Counted from the stretch's first letter, positions 25,319 through 36,100 are shown. The stretch: 64,000 nucleotides of DNA from Solimonas sp. K1W22B-7 (GCF_003428335.1 NZ_CP031704.1:4092001-4156000), one strand, 5' to 3'. Numbers and translations are program-made. Notes: generated from the letters alone by a model not told the origin.

Positions 25319-25338
25319 GGGTTCGAATCCCTCCCTCT
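25319..25338 (+). other. attachment-site scar: 3' end of a tRNA-Ser
   Basis: GGGTTCGAATCCCTCCCTCT is the T-arm and acceptor end typical of bacterial tRNA-Ser genes, but no tRNA body precedes it. It lies nine bases before the remnant of a tyrosine recombinase that would use such a site. It is therefore a probable att copy left at one end of an integrated element. Confidence 0.6.
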
Positions 25339-25346
25339 TTGATCTG

Positions 25347-25565
25347 GTGTTGCGCCGGATGAATCGCTCCGATCTAACCGTACACGGATTCCGTTCAACC
25401 TTTCGGGATTGGGCTGCGGAAAAGACATCCTACCCGCATGAAGTGGCTGAGATGGCTCTGGCACATACCGTCGGTGACAAGGTCGAGGCGGCATATCGCC
25501 GAGGGGACCTCTTCGATAAGCGCTTCCAACTTATGGAAGACTGGGGCAAACAGTGTTCTCCGTGA
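25347..25565 (+). pseudogene. C-terminal remnant of a tyrosine recombinase (P4-type integrase)
   Basis: About 70 codons matching the end of phage-type integrases: LTVHGFRSTFRDWAAE holds the HxxR box, EMALAHTVGDKVEAAYRR the second His/Trp position and the catalytic Tyr (AAYRR), then LMEDWGKQC near the end. The N-terminal about 330 residues and the first active-site Arg are missing, so it cannot be active. It sits beside a tRNA-Ser 3' sequence and marks the left end of the catabolic island. Base composition is lower in GC than to the left. Confidence 0.8.
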
Positions 25566-25627
25566 GGCACCCAGAAGAAGAGGGTTGGCGAAAACGTCAT
25601 GGCCGTGACAAGGGCAGATTGTTGGCG

Positions 25628-26425
25628 CTACCCCACTCCACCGGCCGTTACCACGGCCTGCGTCAGCCCAGCCGACCCCGCCAATGACCACCCACCATCG
25701 ACAGGCAACACCACTCCCGTGATATAGGACGCATCAGAGGAACAAAGCCAGAGTGCTACACGGGCAATCTCATCGACTCTGCCGTAGCGACGGCAGGGAA
25801 CACTGGCGATCAAGGCATTCGCGATAGCAGGATCAGGAGCGAGTCGCCGCATGCCTTCAGTGTCCGCAATAGGACCCGGCGCGATCGCGTTTACGCGGAC
25901 GCCTTCCGGCCCCCACTCCAAGGCACAGGTGCGGGTGACCTGGTCCACGCCTGCTTTTGCGGCGCAAGCATGGACCTGGAAAGCGGTCGGTATCCATGCC
26001 TGGGGTGCCGTGACGTTGAGGACAACAGCTCCCGGCTTTCGCAGATGCTGGTATGCAGCCCGAAGCACGTTGAAGGTTCCGAGAAGGTCAATATCAATAA
26101 CAGCCTTGAATGCGTTTGGCGAAAGCTGAGATGCAAGCGACAGGAAATTTCCTGCGGCCCCGGAAATCAGAACGTCGATTGGCCCCCAAGTGTCGACGGT
26201 CCGCGACAACGCCGAAGCCACTGCTTCGTAATCGCGCACATCGCTGGCAAAGCCCATCGCACCGCTACCATGCACGTTCAATGCTGCCACCGCAGACTCA
26301 ACCTTTTTTTCGCTACGGCTTAGCACGCCAACTCTTGCGCCGCATGCGGCGAAGGCCTCTGCCATGCCAAGGTTAATGCCGCTAGTGCCGCCAGCGACGA
26401 AAACAACCTTTCCTTGATAACTCAA
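25628..26425 (-). CDS. SDR oxidoreductase, 2,4-dienoyl-CoA reductase-like
   Basis: A 265-residue SDR. The cofactor motif is AGGTSGINLGMAEAF near residue 11, with SRSEKKV after the second strand (NADP-type) and SGAAGNFL in place of NNAG. These variants resemble the peroxisomal/bacterial 2,4-dienoyl-CoA reductase branch, in which the usual Tyr is replaced: here the position reads HACAAKAGVDQ, with the Lys kept but no Tyr. I start at a TTG (26425) because AAGGAG stands eight bases ahead. It is the last gene of the long minus-strand operon and of lower GC than the genes further upstream. A role in the beta-oxidation of unsaturated acyl-CoA fits the neighbours. Confidence 0.78.
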   Translation of the reverse strand: MSYQGKVVFVAGGTSGINLGMAEAFAACGARVGVLSRSEKKVESAVAALNVHGSGAMGFASDVRDYEAVASALSRTVDTWGPIDVLISGAAGNFLSLASQLSPNAFKAVIDIDLLGTFNVLRAAYQHLRKPGAVVLNVTAPQAWIPTAFQVHACAAKAGVDQVTRTCALEWGPEGVRVNAIAPGPIADTEGMRRLAPDPAIANALIASVPCRRYGRVDEIARVALWLCSSDASYITGVVLPVDGGWSLAGSAGLTQAVVTAGGVG

Positions 26426-26510
26426 AAATCCACTCCTTCCCAACAAGCGCAGCTGACACAAGAGAAAAGCTGGAATTCCCAATACCCAGTATTTCCCGAA
26501 CGATTCGTTG

Positions 26511-28202
26511 CTACTCGGAGGCGAAGCTGCTTCTCTTCAAACTGAGCCGATCTATCTTTCCGGTCGCAACGCGCGGCAAACCTTCTGAGCGCACAGCCAC
26601 GTGTTGGGGGATTTTGTAAGGCGCTAGTCTGCCGACCAGGAACTCGCACAGCTTCTGAGGCAACAGTATCCGGCCTGGTCTGGGCACTACGGCGACGCCA
26701 ACAGCCTCACCCAGCCGGTCGTCATGCACCCCGAACACACACGCCTCCAATACGTCGGGATGCTCGTAGATCGCCGCTTCCACCTCGTTGCAACTGATGT
26801 TCTCACCACCCCGGATGATGATTTCCTTGATCCGTCCAACGATATACAAGAAACCTTCAGCGTCGAATTCGCCGAGATCGCCGGTCTTGATCCATCCCTG
26901 CTGCAAGGTCTCGCGGGTTGCGTCTGGCTTGTTCCAGTAACCGTACATATTGGTGACACTGCGAATCCAGATTTCGCCGCGATTGCCGGGCGCGAGGCCG
27001 CAGTCATGTCCGCTTTCGTCAACCAGCTTCAGGCTCACCAGCGGCCATAGCGCGCGGCCCACGCTCGATGGTCGCGCTTGCAGATCCTGGCCGCCAATCA
27101 CGGTACCGGCGCCGCAGGTTTCGGTCATGCCATATCCGGTGTTGGGGGCCACGGAGGGCATCTTGGCGCCCAACTCACGGATGCGCTCTGGCGGCGTGGC
27201 CGCGCCGCTGCCGCTGAACAGCTTGAGGCTCGAGAGATCGTAGTGCTCGCGGTCCGGCGCATTGAGTAAATCGGCCGCCATGGTCGGCACGCCGGCCACT
27301 GTACTGATTCGCTCGGCTTCCACCAGCCGTAGCGCCTCGGAGGGTGACCAGCGGTGCATCATCACGATCTTCTGGCCCATCAGTAGCGACATCAGAAACA
27401 CCGAGTTGCAGCCACTGACGTGGAACAGCGGAATCGTCAGCAGCACAGCCGGCGGCCAGATCGAAGGCGCCGGCGGCACCAGTTGCAGCGAGGCCAGCGT
27501 GTAGTGCAGCCAAACCCACAACTGCTGGACCACCGCGCGGTTGTCCAGCGCCACGCCCTTGGGTTGCCCGGTGGTGCCCGAGGTATAGAGGATGATCGCC
27601 AGGTCGTCCGGCCCCATAGCGGAGGGTGGCGCGGCATCGTCCGGCGCGGCAGCGGTCGCCGCCTCGAAACTGTGGACTCCGGGGGGCAACACACCCTCGC
27701 TGCGTGCGACGATGGCGCGCAACTTCGGTCCCAGCAGCGGCACCAGTAGGTCCAGGCGCTGGGGGTCCACCAGCACCAGTTCCGCGCCGCAGTCCTTCAC
27801 ACCATATTCGAGTTCCCGCGCACCCCACCAGGAATTCAGCGCCGCCACGGTGCCGCCGGCGATCTGCACGGCGAGGAAGCCGACGATCCATTCCGGCATG
27901 TTGCGCATAGCGATACCCACGCACCTGCCAGGTCCGACGCCGTAGTCCTCCGCCAGCACACGGGCCAGGCGGCACGCCAGGCGGTGGGTTTCCGCGAAGC
28001 TGTAGCGCTCGTCTTGGTAGACCAGGAAGGGCGCCTCGCCGTATTGCGGAAAGACGCGGTCGCAGAGCGCGCGCAGCGATGCCGGTGCGTTGGCGTAGGC
28101 CGGGTATTCCATGTCGCCGACCCGAGCACCGCCGACCGTGAAGTCCGGCGCGGCCTGCGAAATCTGGCGCATGATCTGTTGTACTTTCTCGGTATCGCTC
28201 AT
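26511..28202 (-). CDS. acyl-CoA synthetase (AMP-forming)
   Basis: A 563-residue adenylate-forming enzyme that should couple a carboxylic acid to CoA with ATP. Motifs are YTSGTTGQPKG near residue 208, GYGMTET near 351, TGDLGEFD near 437, the GRIKEIIIRGGENISCNEVE hinge near 451-470 and the catalytic Lys in ATGKIDR near 549. The substrate cannot be assigned, but the cluster suggests an aglycone- or side-chain-derived acid. It lies 32 bases after the carboxylesterase in the same operon. A deleted relative with the same MSDT start is at 58075-58308. Confidence 0.9.
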   Translation of the reverse strand: MSDTEKVQQIMRQISQAAPDFTVGGARVGDMEYPAYANAPASLRALCDRVFPQYGEAPFLVYQDERYSFAETHRLACRLARVLAEDYGVGPGRCVGIAMRNMPEWIVGFLAVQIAGGTVAALNSWWGARELEYGVKDCGAELVLVDPQRLDLLVPLLGPKLRAIVARSEGVLPPGVHSFEAATAAAPDDAAPPSAMGPDDLAIILYTSGTTGQPKGVALDNRAVVQQLWVWLHYTLASLQLVPPAPSIWPPAVLLTIPLFHVSGCNSVFLMSLLMGQKIVMMHRWSPSEALRLVEAERISTVAGVPTMAADLLNAPDREHYDLSSLKLFSGSGAATPPERIRELGAKMPSVAPNTGYGMTETCGAGTVIGGQDLQARPSSVGRALWPLVSLKLVDESGHDCGLAPGNRGEIWIRSVTNMYGYWNKPDATRETLQQGWIKTGDLGEFDAEGFLYIVGRIKEIIIRGGENISCNEVEAAIYEHPDVLEACVFGVHDDRLGEAVGVAVVPRPGRILLPQKLCEFLVGRLAPYKIPQHVAVRSEGLPRVATGKIDRLSLKRSSFASE

Positions 28203-28234
28203 CTGCTCGATCTCGTTGGAACTGCGGTAGGGAT

Positions 28235-29890
28235 TCAGGGCGACGGCAGCGCGGCGATAGCCGCGACAGCACTAGGCCAGTACTCGCGGAACTCGCCGGC
28301 GTAGTCGTCCTCCAGACGATTCCTGCGGTCGAAGACCATCGTTGTGCGGCGCCGCTCGTCATAAGCGGGCCAGTCCGGCAAGCCCGCTACCGCGGGCCGG
28401 CCGCTGCGCGCGAAGGCGGCCCAGGCATCGGCCATCAGTTGTGCCTGCGCACGAGTAGCTTCGTCGGCGGCGAGCAGCCCGCCGGCATCGGGCACGTTGT
28501 CCAGGCATAGCGCACAGTCCACGCCGTGGATCGCGCGCAGCCCCGGTGGCGCGGCCCGCCAGTCCACCTGGTAGAGCCAGGTGCGGCCTGGATGCGCGGC
28601 GGCGTGCGCCTCCGCCGCCTGGATCGTCGGTATGCGGAAGATCGCGTCGCTGAGCACGCGATCACCGAGTTCCGCACGACTGGACAGCGGCATCAGCCCA
28701 CGGTAGTGAGCCACCGCCGCGCCGACGTCGCCGCCCGGCAAGGCGTCGGCGATGGCCATCAGGATCAGCCGCGAGGCCAGCACGCCGGGAATCGGCATCA
28801 CCGCAGAGAACATCTGGCCGTCGTCGGCGCAGCAGCCCAGCATCAGGTCAATGTCGTTGGGTGTGCCCTGCTGGAACACCCGGAGGGGAAAATCCGGCAG
28901 TGCCGCGTCGCCCACCGCTAAATAGGCACCGACGCCACGGCTGCCACGCAGGCCGTAGCGGGCCCTGCCTCCCTTGCGGGCGGTGCGGTCGATGCAGTGG
29001 TGCAAGCGGTAGAGCGCTTCGTGGTCCAGCGACAGCAATGCAGCCTCGTCTCCAGGCTCAAGGCCACTCGCCTTCAGTGCATCGGCGACCAGGCGATGGT
29101 TCTCGGCGGCCGGCGACATCATCGTGGGGTTGCCGCTCATCGCGATGGCCCGTCGGAACAGGCCCTTCGCCGCCGGACTGGCCGCGAGCGCGTAGATGCC
29201 GACGGCGCCGGCAGACTGTCCGGCGATGGTCACGGTCGCCGGGTCGCCTCCGAACTGGCGGATGTTGTCCTGCACCCATCGCAGCGCCGCAATCTGGTCG
29301 AGCAAGGCGCGGTTGTCGCAGCCGAACCCGTCGGCATACAGGCTTCCGGCGTGCAGGATGCCGGGCGGACCGAGACGGTACTGCAGGGACACGAACACCA
29401 GGCCACGACGCGCCATGCCGGCACCGTCGTAGTCCGGGCTGGCGGCATGGCCGCCGACGAAGGAGCCGCCGTGAATCCATACCATCACCGGCATATTGGC
29501 GCCGGGATCCGGTGCGGGGGTCCAGACGTTGACCGTCAATTGGTCGTCGCCCTGCTCCAGCCTGCCGTCGCCGTTGATCGCGGCCGTGATCGCGGCAAGA
29601 TACGGTCGCCGCATGAAAGGCAGCGGCCTCGAGACCTTGATGTACTGCCGACCGATGACGCCGAAATGACGGGCGTCGTGTTCGCCGGCCCAGGGCTCTG
29701 CAGGCTGCGGCGGCAGCCAGCGTGCGCGCGCCGTGATCGGCTGCGCGTACGGAATACCCTTGAAGATGCAGACATCGCCGCTGCGGTGTCCGCGCAGCCG
29801 GCCCTGCCGGATCGTGATCCGGATGTCCGGGTCCTCTGCCAGGCCGCCGCCGGCAGCAGGATCGCTGGTGCCCCGATGCGTCGTCGTCAT
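28235..29890 (-). CDS. type-B carboxylesterase
   Basis: A 551-residue alpha/beta hydrolase. Family signatures are FKGIPYAQP near 43, PVMVWIHGGSFVGGH near 133 (oxyanion hole) and the nucleophile in TIAGQSAGAVGIYA near 221. The catalytic His is probably in AIHGVDCALCLDN near 453. No signal peptide is visible from the chosen ATG (29890, with GAGGACGAG upstream), so it is probably cytoplasmic; upstream in-frame sequence overlaps the GH3 gene and is not protein-like. It could remove acyl groups from the glycoside or hydrolyse an ester or lactone of the aglycone. It comes 49 bases after the GH3 gene. Confidence 0.87.
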   Translation of the reverse strand: MTTTHRGTSDPAAGGGLAEDPDIRITIRQGRLRGHRSGDVCIFKGIPYAQPITARARWLPPQPAEPWAGEHDARHFGVIGRQYIKVSRPLPFMRRPYLAAITAAINGDGRLEQGDDQLTVNVWTPAPDPGANMPVMVWIHGGSFVGGHAASPDYDGAGMARRGLVFVSLQYRLGPPGILHAGSLYADGFGCDNRALLDQIAALRWVQDNIRQFGGDPATVTIAGQSAGAVGIYALAASPAAKGLFRRAIAMSGNPTMMSPAAENHRLVADALKASGLEPGDEAALLSLDHEALYRLHHCIDRTARKGGRARYGLRGSRGVGAYLAVGDAALPDFPLRVFQQGTPNDIDLMLGCCADDGQMFSAVMPIPGVLASRLILMAIADALPGGDVGAAVAHYRGLMPLSSRAELGDRVLSDAIFRIPTIQAAEAHAAAHPGRTWLYQVDWRAAPPGLRAIHGVDCALCLDNVPDAGGLLAADEATRAQAQLMADAWAAFARSGRPAVAGLPDWPAYDERRRTTMVFDRRNRLEDDYAGEFREYWPSAVAAIAALPSP

Positions 29891-29939
29891 TCTCGTCCTC
29901 GCTGCCAGTGTGGAACCGTAATTCCGTTCCGCATACTCA

Positions 29940-32198
29940 TCAACGTGCGCATGAACCGCCCGAGATCGGTAACCGCGCCGCCAGCGGCAGATCGCGAGAT
30001 GAGCTGCCGACACGGATGCCGTAGCAGCCCGGACCCTGCACCCAGCCGTTGCGATCAGTGTCCCAGTAAGAGAACGCGCGCGCATCAAGATCCAGCGTCA
30101 GTGTCTGCGACTCCCCAGGCTCCAGGAAGACCTTGCGGAAACCCTTCAGCTGCCGCGGCGGCTCGCCGAGCTCCGGCGGGAACTCCACGTAGACCTGGGA
30201 AACCTCGGCGCCACGCCTTGCGCCGCTGTTGCGCAGCCTGAATTTCAGGCGGGCGCCGTTGCCGGCCTTGGTCACCGACAGCCCGGAGAATTCGAAACTG
30301 GTGTAAGAGAGACCGAAGCCGAAAGGGAACAGCGGCTCGATAGCCTGCGCGTCATACCAGCGATACCCAACCTGCAACCCTTCCGAATAGCTCAACTGGC
30401 CATCGACGCCGGGATAGCGCTCGGGCGTGCTGGTCGGGGTATCCGCGTAAGCCTTGGGCAAGCTGATGGGCAAATGACCGGAGGGATTGGCTTCGCCGTA
30501 CAGCAGGTTTGCCAGCGCGTTGCCGTTCTCCGTACCAGGGAACCAGGCATAGATCAGGCCGCGCACCTGGTCGATCCAGGGCATCTCGATCGGCGCCGCC
30601 GCGTTGACCACCACGATCGTGTTCGGGTTGGCGGCAGCCACGGTTTCCACTAGACGGTCCTGGTCGAACAGTGGCAGGTCCAGGCAGCTCGGTCCGGTGA
30701 GCCCGCAGAACCAGGGGCCGAGGCTCATCGACTTGATGTCTGCGTCCTCGCCACCACCCTGCGCTACGACCACGATGGCGAGGTCCGCGGCGGCGGCCAT
30801 GAGTGTCGCGTCGATGCCGGTAGTGCCGTCGGCATACAGGATCGTGTCGCCGCGCGTCGCGGCGAGGGCGCCGATGCCCTCCTGCGGGCTGACCGGCAGA
30901 GGCAGGGGCGCGGGCCGTGAGCCGCCACCGCCGGCAGCCGTCAGCACCGCGCCGACGGGGCTCGCGGCGGCACCGATCAGTGCGATCCGGCGGCCACGAC
31001 CGCGGTCGAGCGGCAGCAGCTCGCCGTCGTTCTTCAGCAGCACCATCGACTGCTCGCCGATGCTGCGCGCCAGTTGGCGATGGGCCGGGGTCGCCGTGCT
31101 GGCGAGCAGCGCCGGCAGCGGTTCCGACGGCGGGTGATCGAACAGGCCTTCACGGAACATCGGCACGAAGATGTGCCGCATCATGGTGTCGAGCTGCGCC
31201 TGCTTCAGTTCGCCCCTGTCGATCGCGGTGCCGATCGGTTTGCCGTAGAACGGCGGGATCGCCACCACCGCCATCTCCATGTCCGTCCCCGCGTTCACCG
31301 AGTCGATGGTCGAATGCATCGCCCCCCAGTCGGTCATTACGAAGCCGTCGAAACCCCAGTCACGCCGCAGGTAGCCGTTGATCAGCTCGGGATTTTCGCA
31401 GGCATAGGGCCCATTCAGCCGGTTGTATGAGCACATGATCGTAGCGGCCCCAGCCTTGACCGAAGCCTCGAACGGGGGCAAGTAAATCTCACGCAGCGTA
31501 CGCTCGTCGACGTTCACGTTGATCGTCATGCGCTCCGTTTCCTGGTCGTTCGCCACGAAATGCTTCGCCGAGGTCAGCACCGGCCGGCTCTGCACGCCGC
31601 GGATCGTCGCCGCGGCCGTCTCGCCCGACAGCAGCGGATCCTCGCCGTGATACTCGAACTGCCTCCCGTTCAGCACCGAGCGGGCGATGTTCATGCCGGG
31701 GCCCAGCCACACATTGATCCCCTTGGCCAAGGCTTCGTCCGCTACCGCTTCGCCGAAGCGCTTCGCCAGCTCCGGGTCCCAGGCCGCCGCGCGGGCGATG
31801 CCGGCGGGATAGGTCGTGGTGCCGAGCTGCGCCAGCCCGATACCGCTGGTGCCGTCGCTCATCTTCAGGGCCGGAATACACAGTTCCGGGATATCCGAAA
31901 TGTGGCCGACGCTGCCGTAGTAGACATAGAGTCCCGGGAACCCGAACGAGGTCATGTGCAGCTTCTGGTCCTGGCTCATTGCCGCAATCAGCATCTCCGC
32001 ACGCTGTTCCGGAGCCAGCGTGGCATCCATCCAGGGACACTGTGCGATCCTTGGATCCGGATTCGCGTCGGGCGGCTGATCGCCCCCGGACACCGCGGGC
32101 GGCAGCGTCCGCGATTCGACCGGAGACGAGCTTTCACAGCCAGCCAGGAGAGCTGCCAGGAGCAGGCCCGCCAGCCTCGATGCGAACAGGACGTTCAT
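29940..32198 (-). CDS. GH3-family beta-glucosidase-like lipoprotein
   Basis: A 752-residue glycoside hydrolase family 3 protein with a lipoprotein signal (LAALLAGC at about 14-21). The (beta/alpha)8 domain includes MSDGTSGIG near 112, AKHFVANDQETER near 208 (substrate pocket) and the nucleophile Asp in FVMTDWGAMHS near 290. The second domain has SMVLLKNDGELLPLD near 380, and a C-terminal fibronectin-like domain follows (VSQVYVEFPP). GH3 enzymes release terminal beta-linked glucose or related sugars. As a lipoprotein it works in the periplasm or on the outer membrane beside the rhamnosidase-like proteins, in line with a rhamnosyl-glucoside substrate. Confidence 0.92.
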   Translation of the reverse strand: MNVLFASRLAGLLLAALLAGCESSSPVESRTLPPAVSGGDQPPDANPDPRIAQCPWMDATLAPEQRAEMLIAAMSQDQKLHMTSFGFPGLYVYYGSVGHISDIPELCIPALKMSDGTSGIGLAQLGTTTYPAGIARAAAWDPELAKRFGEAVADEALAKGINVWLGPGMNIARSVLNGRQFEYHGEDPLLSGETAAATIRGVQSRPVLTSAKHFVANDQETERMTINVNVDERTLREIYLPPFEASVKAGAATIMCSYNRLNGPYACENPELINGYLRRDWGFDGFVMTDWGAMHSTIDSVNAGTDMEMAVVAIPPFYGKPIGTAIDRGELKQAQLDTMMRHIFVPMFREGLFDHPPSEPLPALLASTATPAHRQLARSIGEQSMVLLKNDGELLPLDRGRGRRIALIGAAASPVGAVLTAAGGGGSRPAPLPLPVSPQEGIGALAATRGDTILYADGTTGIDATLMAAAADLAIVVVAQGGGEDADIKSMSLGPWFCGLTGPSCLDLPLFDQDRLVETVAAANPNTIVVVNAAAPIEMPWIDQVRGLIYAWFPGTENGNALANLLYGEANPSGHLPISLPKAYADTPTSTPERYPGVDGQLSYSEGLQVGYRWYDAQAIEPLFPFGFGLSYTSFEFSGLSVTKAGNGARLKFRLRNSGARRGAEVSQVYVEFPPELGEPPRQLKGFRKVFLEPGESQTLTLDLDARAFSYWDTDRNGWVQGPGCYGIRVGSSSRDLPLAARLPISGGSCAR

Positions 32199-32264
32199 GA
32201 AGTCTCTCCCGGGGTGCAGCTGTTACATGCCGTCATGTCTTGGCCTTATGTTCTTGTTGCCGAT

Positions 32265-33074
32265 TCAGGGATTGCAGTCCGCAGGCACCCGGTGGGTGAC
32301 GGTCAGGACCCCATTGAGGAGATGCTTGCGGAACCGCTCTGTCGAATAGGAAGCCGGTTCATGCCCGAGGGCGGTGTACCAGGCGCGCCCGCCGAGGTTT
32401 TCGTGGCACCAGCTCATCGGGTGATCGCCCATGGAGCCGGAGACGATGTTCGGAAAGTCCAGGATCAGCGAGGTATTCGGATCCGGCAGGTAGGTCTTCT
32501 CGTCAAGGCTCAGCAGCACCTTCACCTTGCCTCGCGGATTGCTGCGGAAGGAGTAGAACTCGTCGATCAGGATGCGCCAGCGTGCCGGCAGATGCGCGGT
32601 GGAAGGCTGGTCCGGCGCCTCGTTGACCAGCACCGCCGACTGCGGCAGCAACGGGTGACTCTTGAACCAGGCACCGACCAGTTCACCGTAGAACGGCCAG
32701 TCGTACTCTGTATCGGCCGCCGAGTGAACGCCGACATAGCCACCGCCGCCGCGGATGTAATCCTCGAAGGCCGCCTTCTGCGGCGCTTCCAGCACAGTTC
32801 CGGTGGTGTTGAGGAACGCCACGGCGGCATATTTCTGCAGATTCTGCGGCGTGAATGCCGCGGGGTCCTCGGTGGCATCGACGCTGAAACCGTTCTGCTG
32901 GCCCAGCTCGCGCAACGCGCGGATGCCGTCGGGAATCGAGTTGTGGCGAAAACCCGTGGTGCGCGAGTACACCAGCAGATTGAAGGACTCCTGCGTGGCC
33001 GTTGCGGGCGCGGCACTGGCGCCGTCACAGGCCGCAAGGCCCAGCATCAGGAACAACACTAAGAGTTTTCTCAT
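32265..33074 (-). CDS. ThuA-domain lipoprotein
   Basis: A 269-residue protein with a lipoprotein signal (MRKLLVLFLMLGLAAC). The rest is a ThuA-like (trehalose utilisation, class I glutamine amidotransferase-like) domain: LLVYSRTTGFRHNSIPDGI near 33, GGGGYVGVHSAADTEYDWPFY near 108, and DHPMSWCHENLGGRAWYTALGH near 218-240. ThuA-like proteins are common in sugar-catabolic clusters, but their reaction is not established. An alternative start lies three codons upstream at 33083. Located between the GH106 and GH3 genes in the operon. Confidence 0.83.
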   Translation of the reverse strand: MRKLLVLFLMLGLAACDGASAAPATATQESFNLLVYSRTTGFRHNSIPDGIRALRELGQQNGFSVDATEDPAAFTPQNLQKYAAVAFLNTTGTVLEAPQKAAFEDYIRGGGGYVGVHSAADTEYDWPFYGELVGAWFKSHPLLPQSAVLVNEAPDQPSTAHLPARWRILIDEFYSFRSNPRGKVKVLLSLDEKTYLPDPNTSLILDFPNIVSGSMGDHPMSWCHENLGGRAWYTALGHEPASYSTERFRKHLLNGVLTVTHRVPADCNP

Positions 33075-33142
33075 GACGTCCATTCCGTGACTGATGGTTG
33101 TAAAAAGGGCGGCGCGCCTTGGGGGACGGCGCCGCCAGTCCC

Positions 33143-36100
33143 CTACCCTGCTTCGTCTCCCGTCTTCACCACCGCTTCGCCATAGGGAATCAGGCGCACC
33201 GGTCCCAGCAGCCCGTAGTTCTGCGGCAGCGCCCCGCCGAACAGGCCCATGGAGATCGACGGCTGCGTCAGGCGCGCGACACGCACGCGATTGCCCAGCG
33301 TGGTGGCGATATCCACGACGATGTGGTTCTCGCCCGCCTGCAGGTAGGGCCCGAGATCGATACGACCCGGGTCCAGCAGGTTGATGGGTGGCAAGACCTT
33401 GCCGTTGACCGTCACTGCCGCGGTGTCGAGGACCTCGCCCAGGTCCAGCCAGGCACCGTGCCCGCCAGACCATGCCGGCCCTAGATTTACGCTGGTGCTG
33501 TAGCGGCCGGTGCCGGAGGCGATCGTGAGACCGGGCAACAGCAGCCAGCCCGGCAGCTTGCCGCCGGGCAAGGCGTTGACGGTCAGCTCATGGGCGACGC
33601 GACGCGTCTGCGAGGCCGAGTCGCCGGGCTCCCAGCTTTCTGCCGACAGCCGCCACTGGTTCAGCGCGATCGGCGACGGCACGGCGGCGATGTCTGCGCT
33701 GGCGCTGCGACCGTCGCCCAGGACCACGTCCTGGCGCCCGGCCTGCGTCGCGCGTGCCACCAGGGCGCCGTCGCGGTACAGCAAATCTGCGCCGACGGCG
33801 CTGGCGGGTCGCTGCGACGCCGAACCATTGTCGAGCCGGCGGCGACTGATGGCGATCAGCCGCACGTCGCCCTTCTTCAGGCTCAACTGCAACCGCACGC
33901 GCCCCTCGCCCGCCTGGTACTCCGCCAGCGAACGGATGTGCCCGCTCCATGCATCCAACTCATAGGGCTGGCCCTCGCCCTCCAGAGACGCCGTGACGTC
34001 GGCGTCGACACCGCTGAGCTGTATCTCGGTCATCACCTGCAGCGCGGTAGTGGCGTTGAACAGGTAGTAGTAGTCGGTGTCGTCGGTCTGGCGGCGCAGG
34101 CTCAGCAGCTTGCTGGCACCGTCGTATTCAATCGAGGGTCGTACGCCGAGCGCCAGCAAGGCGTCGGGGATGTCGTCATCGCGATTCACGCGCCGCACGC
34201 CGGGCAGGTCCAGCAGCTGCTGCATGGCTTCCCGCACGCTGGCATCCTCGGCACCGGCGCCATACCAGCCCGGGGTTTGTGTCGGCGCATCGCCCACCAT
34301 GACCACGGGCATGCCCTGGCGTGCGAGCTGCAGCAGCTTCTGCGCCGCCTCCAGCGGCATGCGGCTCTCCCTGCGGATCACCACAGCCTTGTAGGCGGAG
34401 GTTGAGGGAAACAGCCGGCCGCTCTCCCAAACCGCGCCCGGCTGCGAGAAAAAGGCCGGGCTTAGGTATTCGTAGGTATAGCCGCGGCGCGCGAGCTCCG
34501 AGCCGCTGGGAATGATGCGGTCGGTGCCGAGCAGGCTGTGGCCGTCGCTTTGCAGGCTGCTGCCGCTATTGAAGAGGCCAAGGCCATAGTCCTGCCAGTA
34601 AACGGCCACATCGAAGCGCGGCTTGCCTTGGCGCAATGCCAACTGCAGGCGCGCGAGGTGGTCGTTGACGGCGCGGTATTGGTCCCAGGCGGGCAGCCGC
34701 GGGCCCCAGTTCTCGGCGAAGGTGAAGGGAAAGCCGAAGCCGTCCCAACCGGGCCAGGTCGAAGTGGACAGCGCGGCATAGGGAAACCCGGACCAGATCT
34801 GGAGCGTGACCCCGCCGGCATAGCCGCGATAAATCTCCTGCAGGTTCTGCGTCGCCGTGGTTGCGTAGGCCGGCCCCAGGAAGGCGCAGCACTCCTGCGA
34901 TACCACACTACCCCCGCTGAGGTGGGCTCCAGCGGCGATCAGCTTGTACCACTGTGGATTGCCACTGAGCAGCAGGTCACCGAACCCCAGGGACTCACCT
35001 TCGGGGATGTCCAACTGTGAGGCGACGAAGGGGATATCGATGGGGTCGCCATACGGCTGGGCGCGCAGCGTCATGCCGCGGCCGTGGAGCCAGCGCCTCA
35101 ATGTGGCCAGGCGGTTGGCGGCATACAAATCGCTCCAGCTCTGGCGATAGTCGTGGCGCACGCGCGCGCCGATACCACCGGGGAAGTCGAAGGCAGGGGC
35201 GGCCGTACCCTGCTCGCGGGTACCCGTCAGCGCCGGCAGGTAGCGCAGCAGGGAGTAGCCACGATGCGCCTGGAAATCCTCCAGGAATGTCCAGGTCCAC
35301 TTGAAGCTGCTGGACAGTTCCAGGGAGTCCTCGAACACCGAGGCGCCGCCAAGCGCATTGATCAGTTCGCGGGCGCGTGGTGTCAGGATGTTCTGATCCC
35401 AGTAGTCCGCCACCGCCTGCGCGGCCTGCACGCTCAAGTGGTCCAGGACGAGCGTAGTGGTCTTGGCCGGATCGCCGGCCAGCACCTGGTGCTCGCCGCT
35501 CTGCCAGAACGAAAGCAGCACCCAGCTGCCGCCGCCCGCGGGCGCGGTCCACTGCAGCCGGCCGTCCACGAGCGAGGCGCTCAGGTCGACGACGCTGTCG
35601 GGATCGAGCATTGCCGGAACGAGTTGGCTGTCAATCACCACCGGGTTGCTCTCGGCAGTGGCATTGAGGTCCGACAGCGTGGCGGACAGCTGGCAGGTCA
35701 GCGCGTTGAGACAACGCGCAGCGAGTAGCGCGACCAGCTGCGTTTGGGCGCCTGCGGGGGGGGCGGCCTTGGGCGGCGGCGGGACACCGCTGAAGCGGGC
35801 GCCGGCAGCAACGACCTTGGCGCCGTAGAGCAGTTGCTGCTGCACGCGCGGGTCGTTGATGTCCTGGATGGTCGGCAGCACTGAGGGCCAGTACGGCCCG
35901 ATGGTCATGTCGAGTCCTATGCCCTGGGCGTGGGCCTCTTCGAGCATCACCTCGATCTTGTGCGCCCAGCGCGGCGTACCCCAGCCGAACTCCTGCAGGA
36001 ACGGCCCCTGAGAGTTCGGCGAGGTCTGCTGGTCCGCCAGATTCTCGGTGGCGGGAAACGCCGCCACTTCGGCGCCGCCGGCACCCACCTGGCGCATGGC

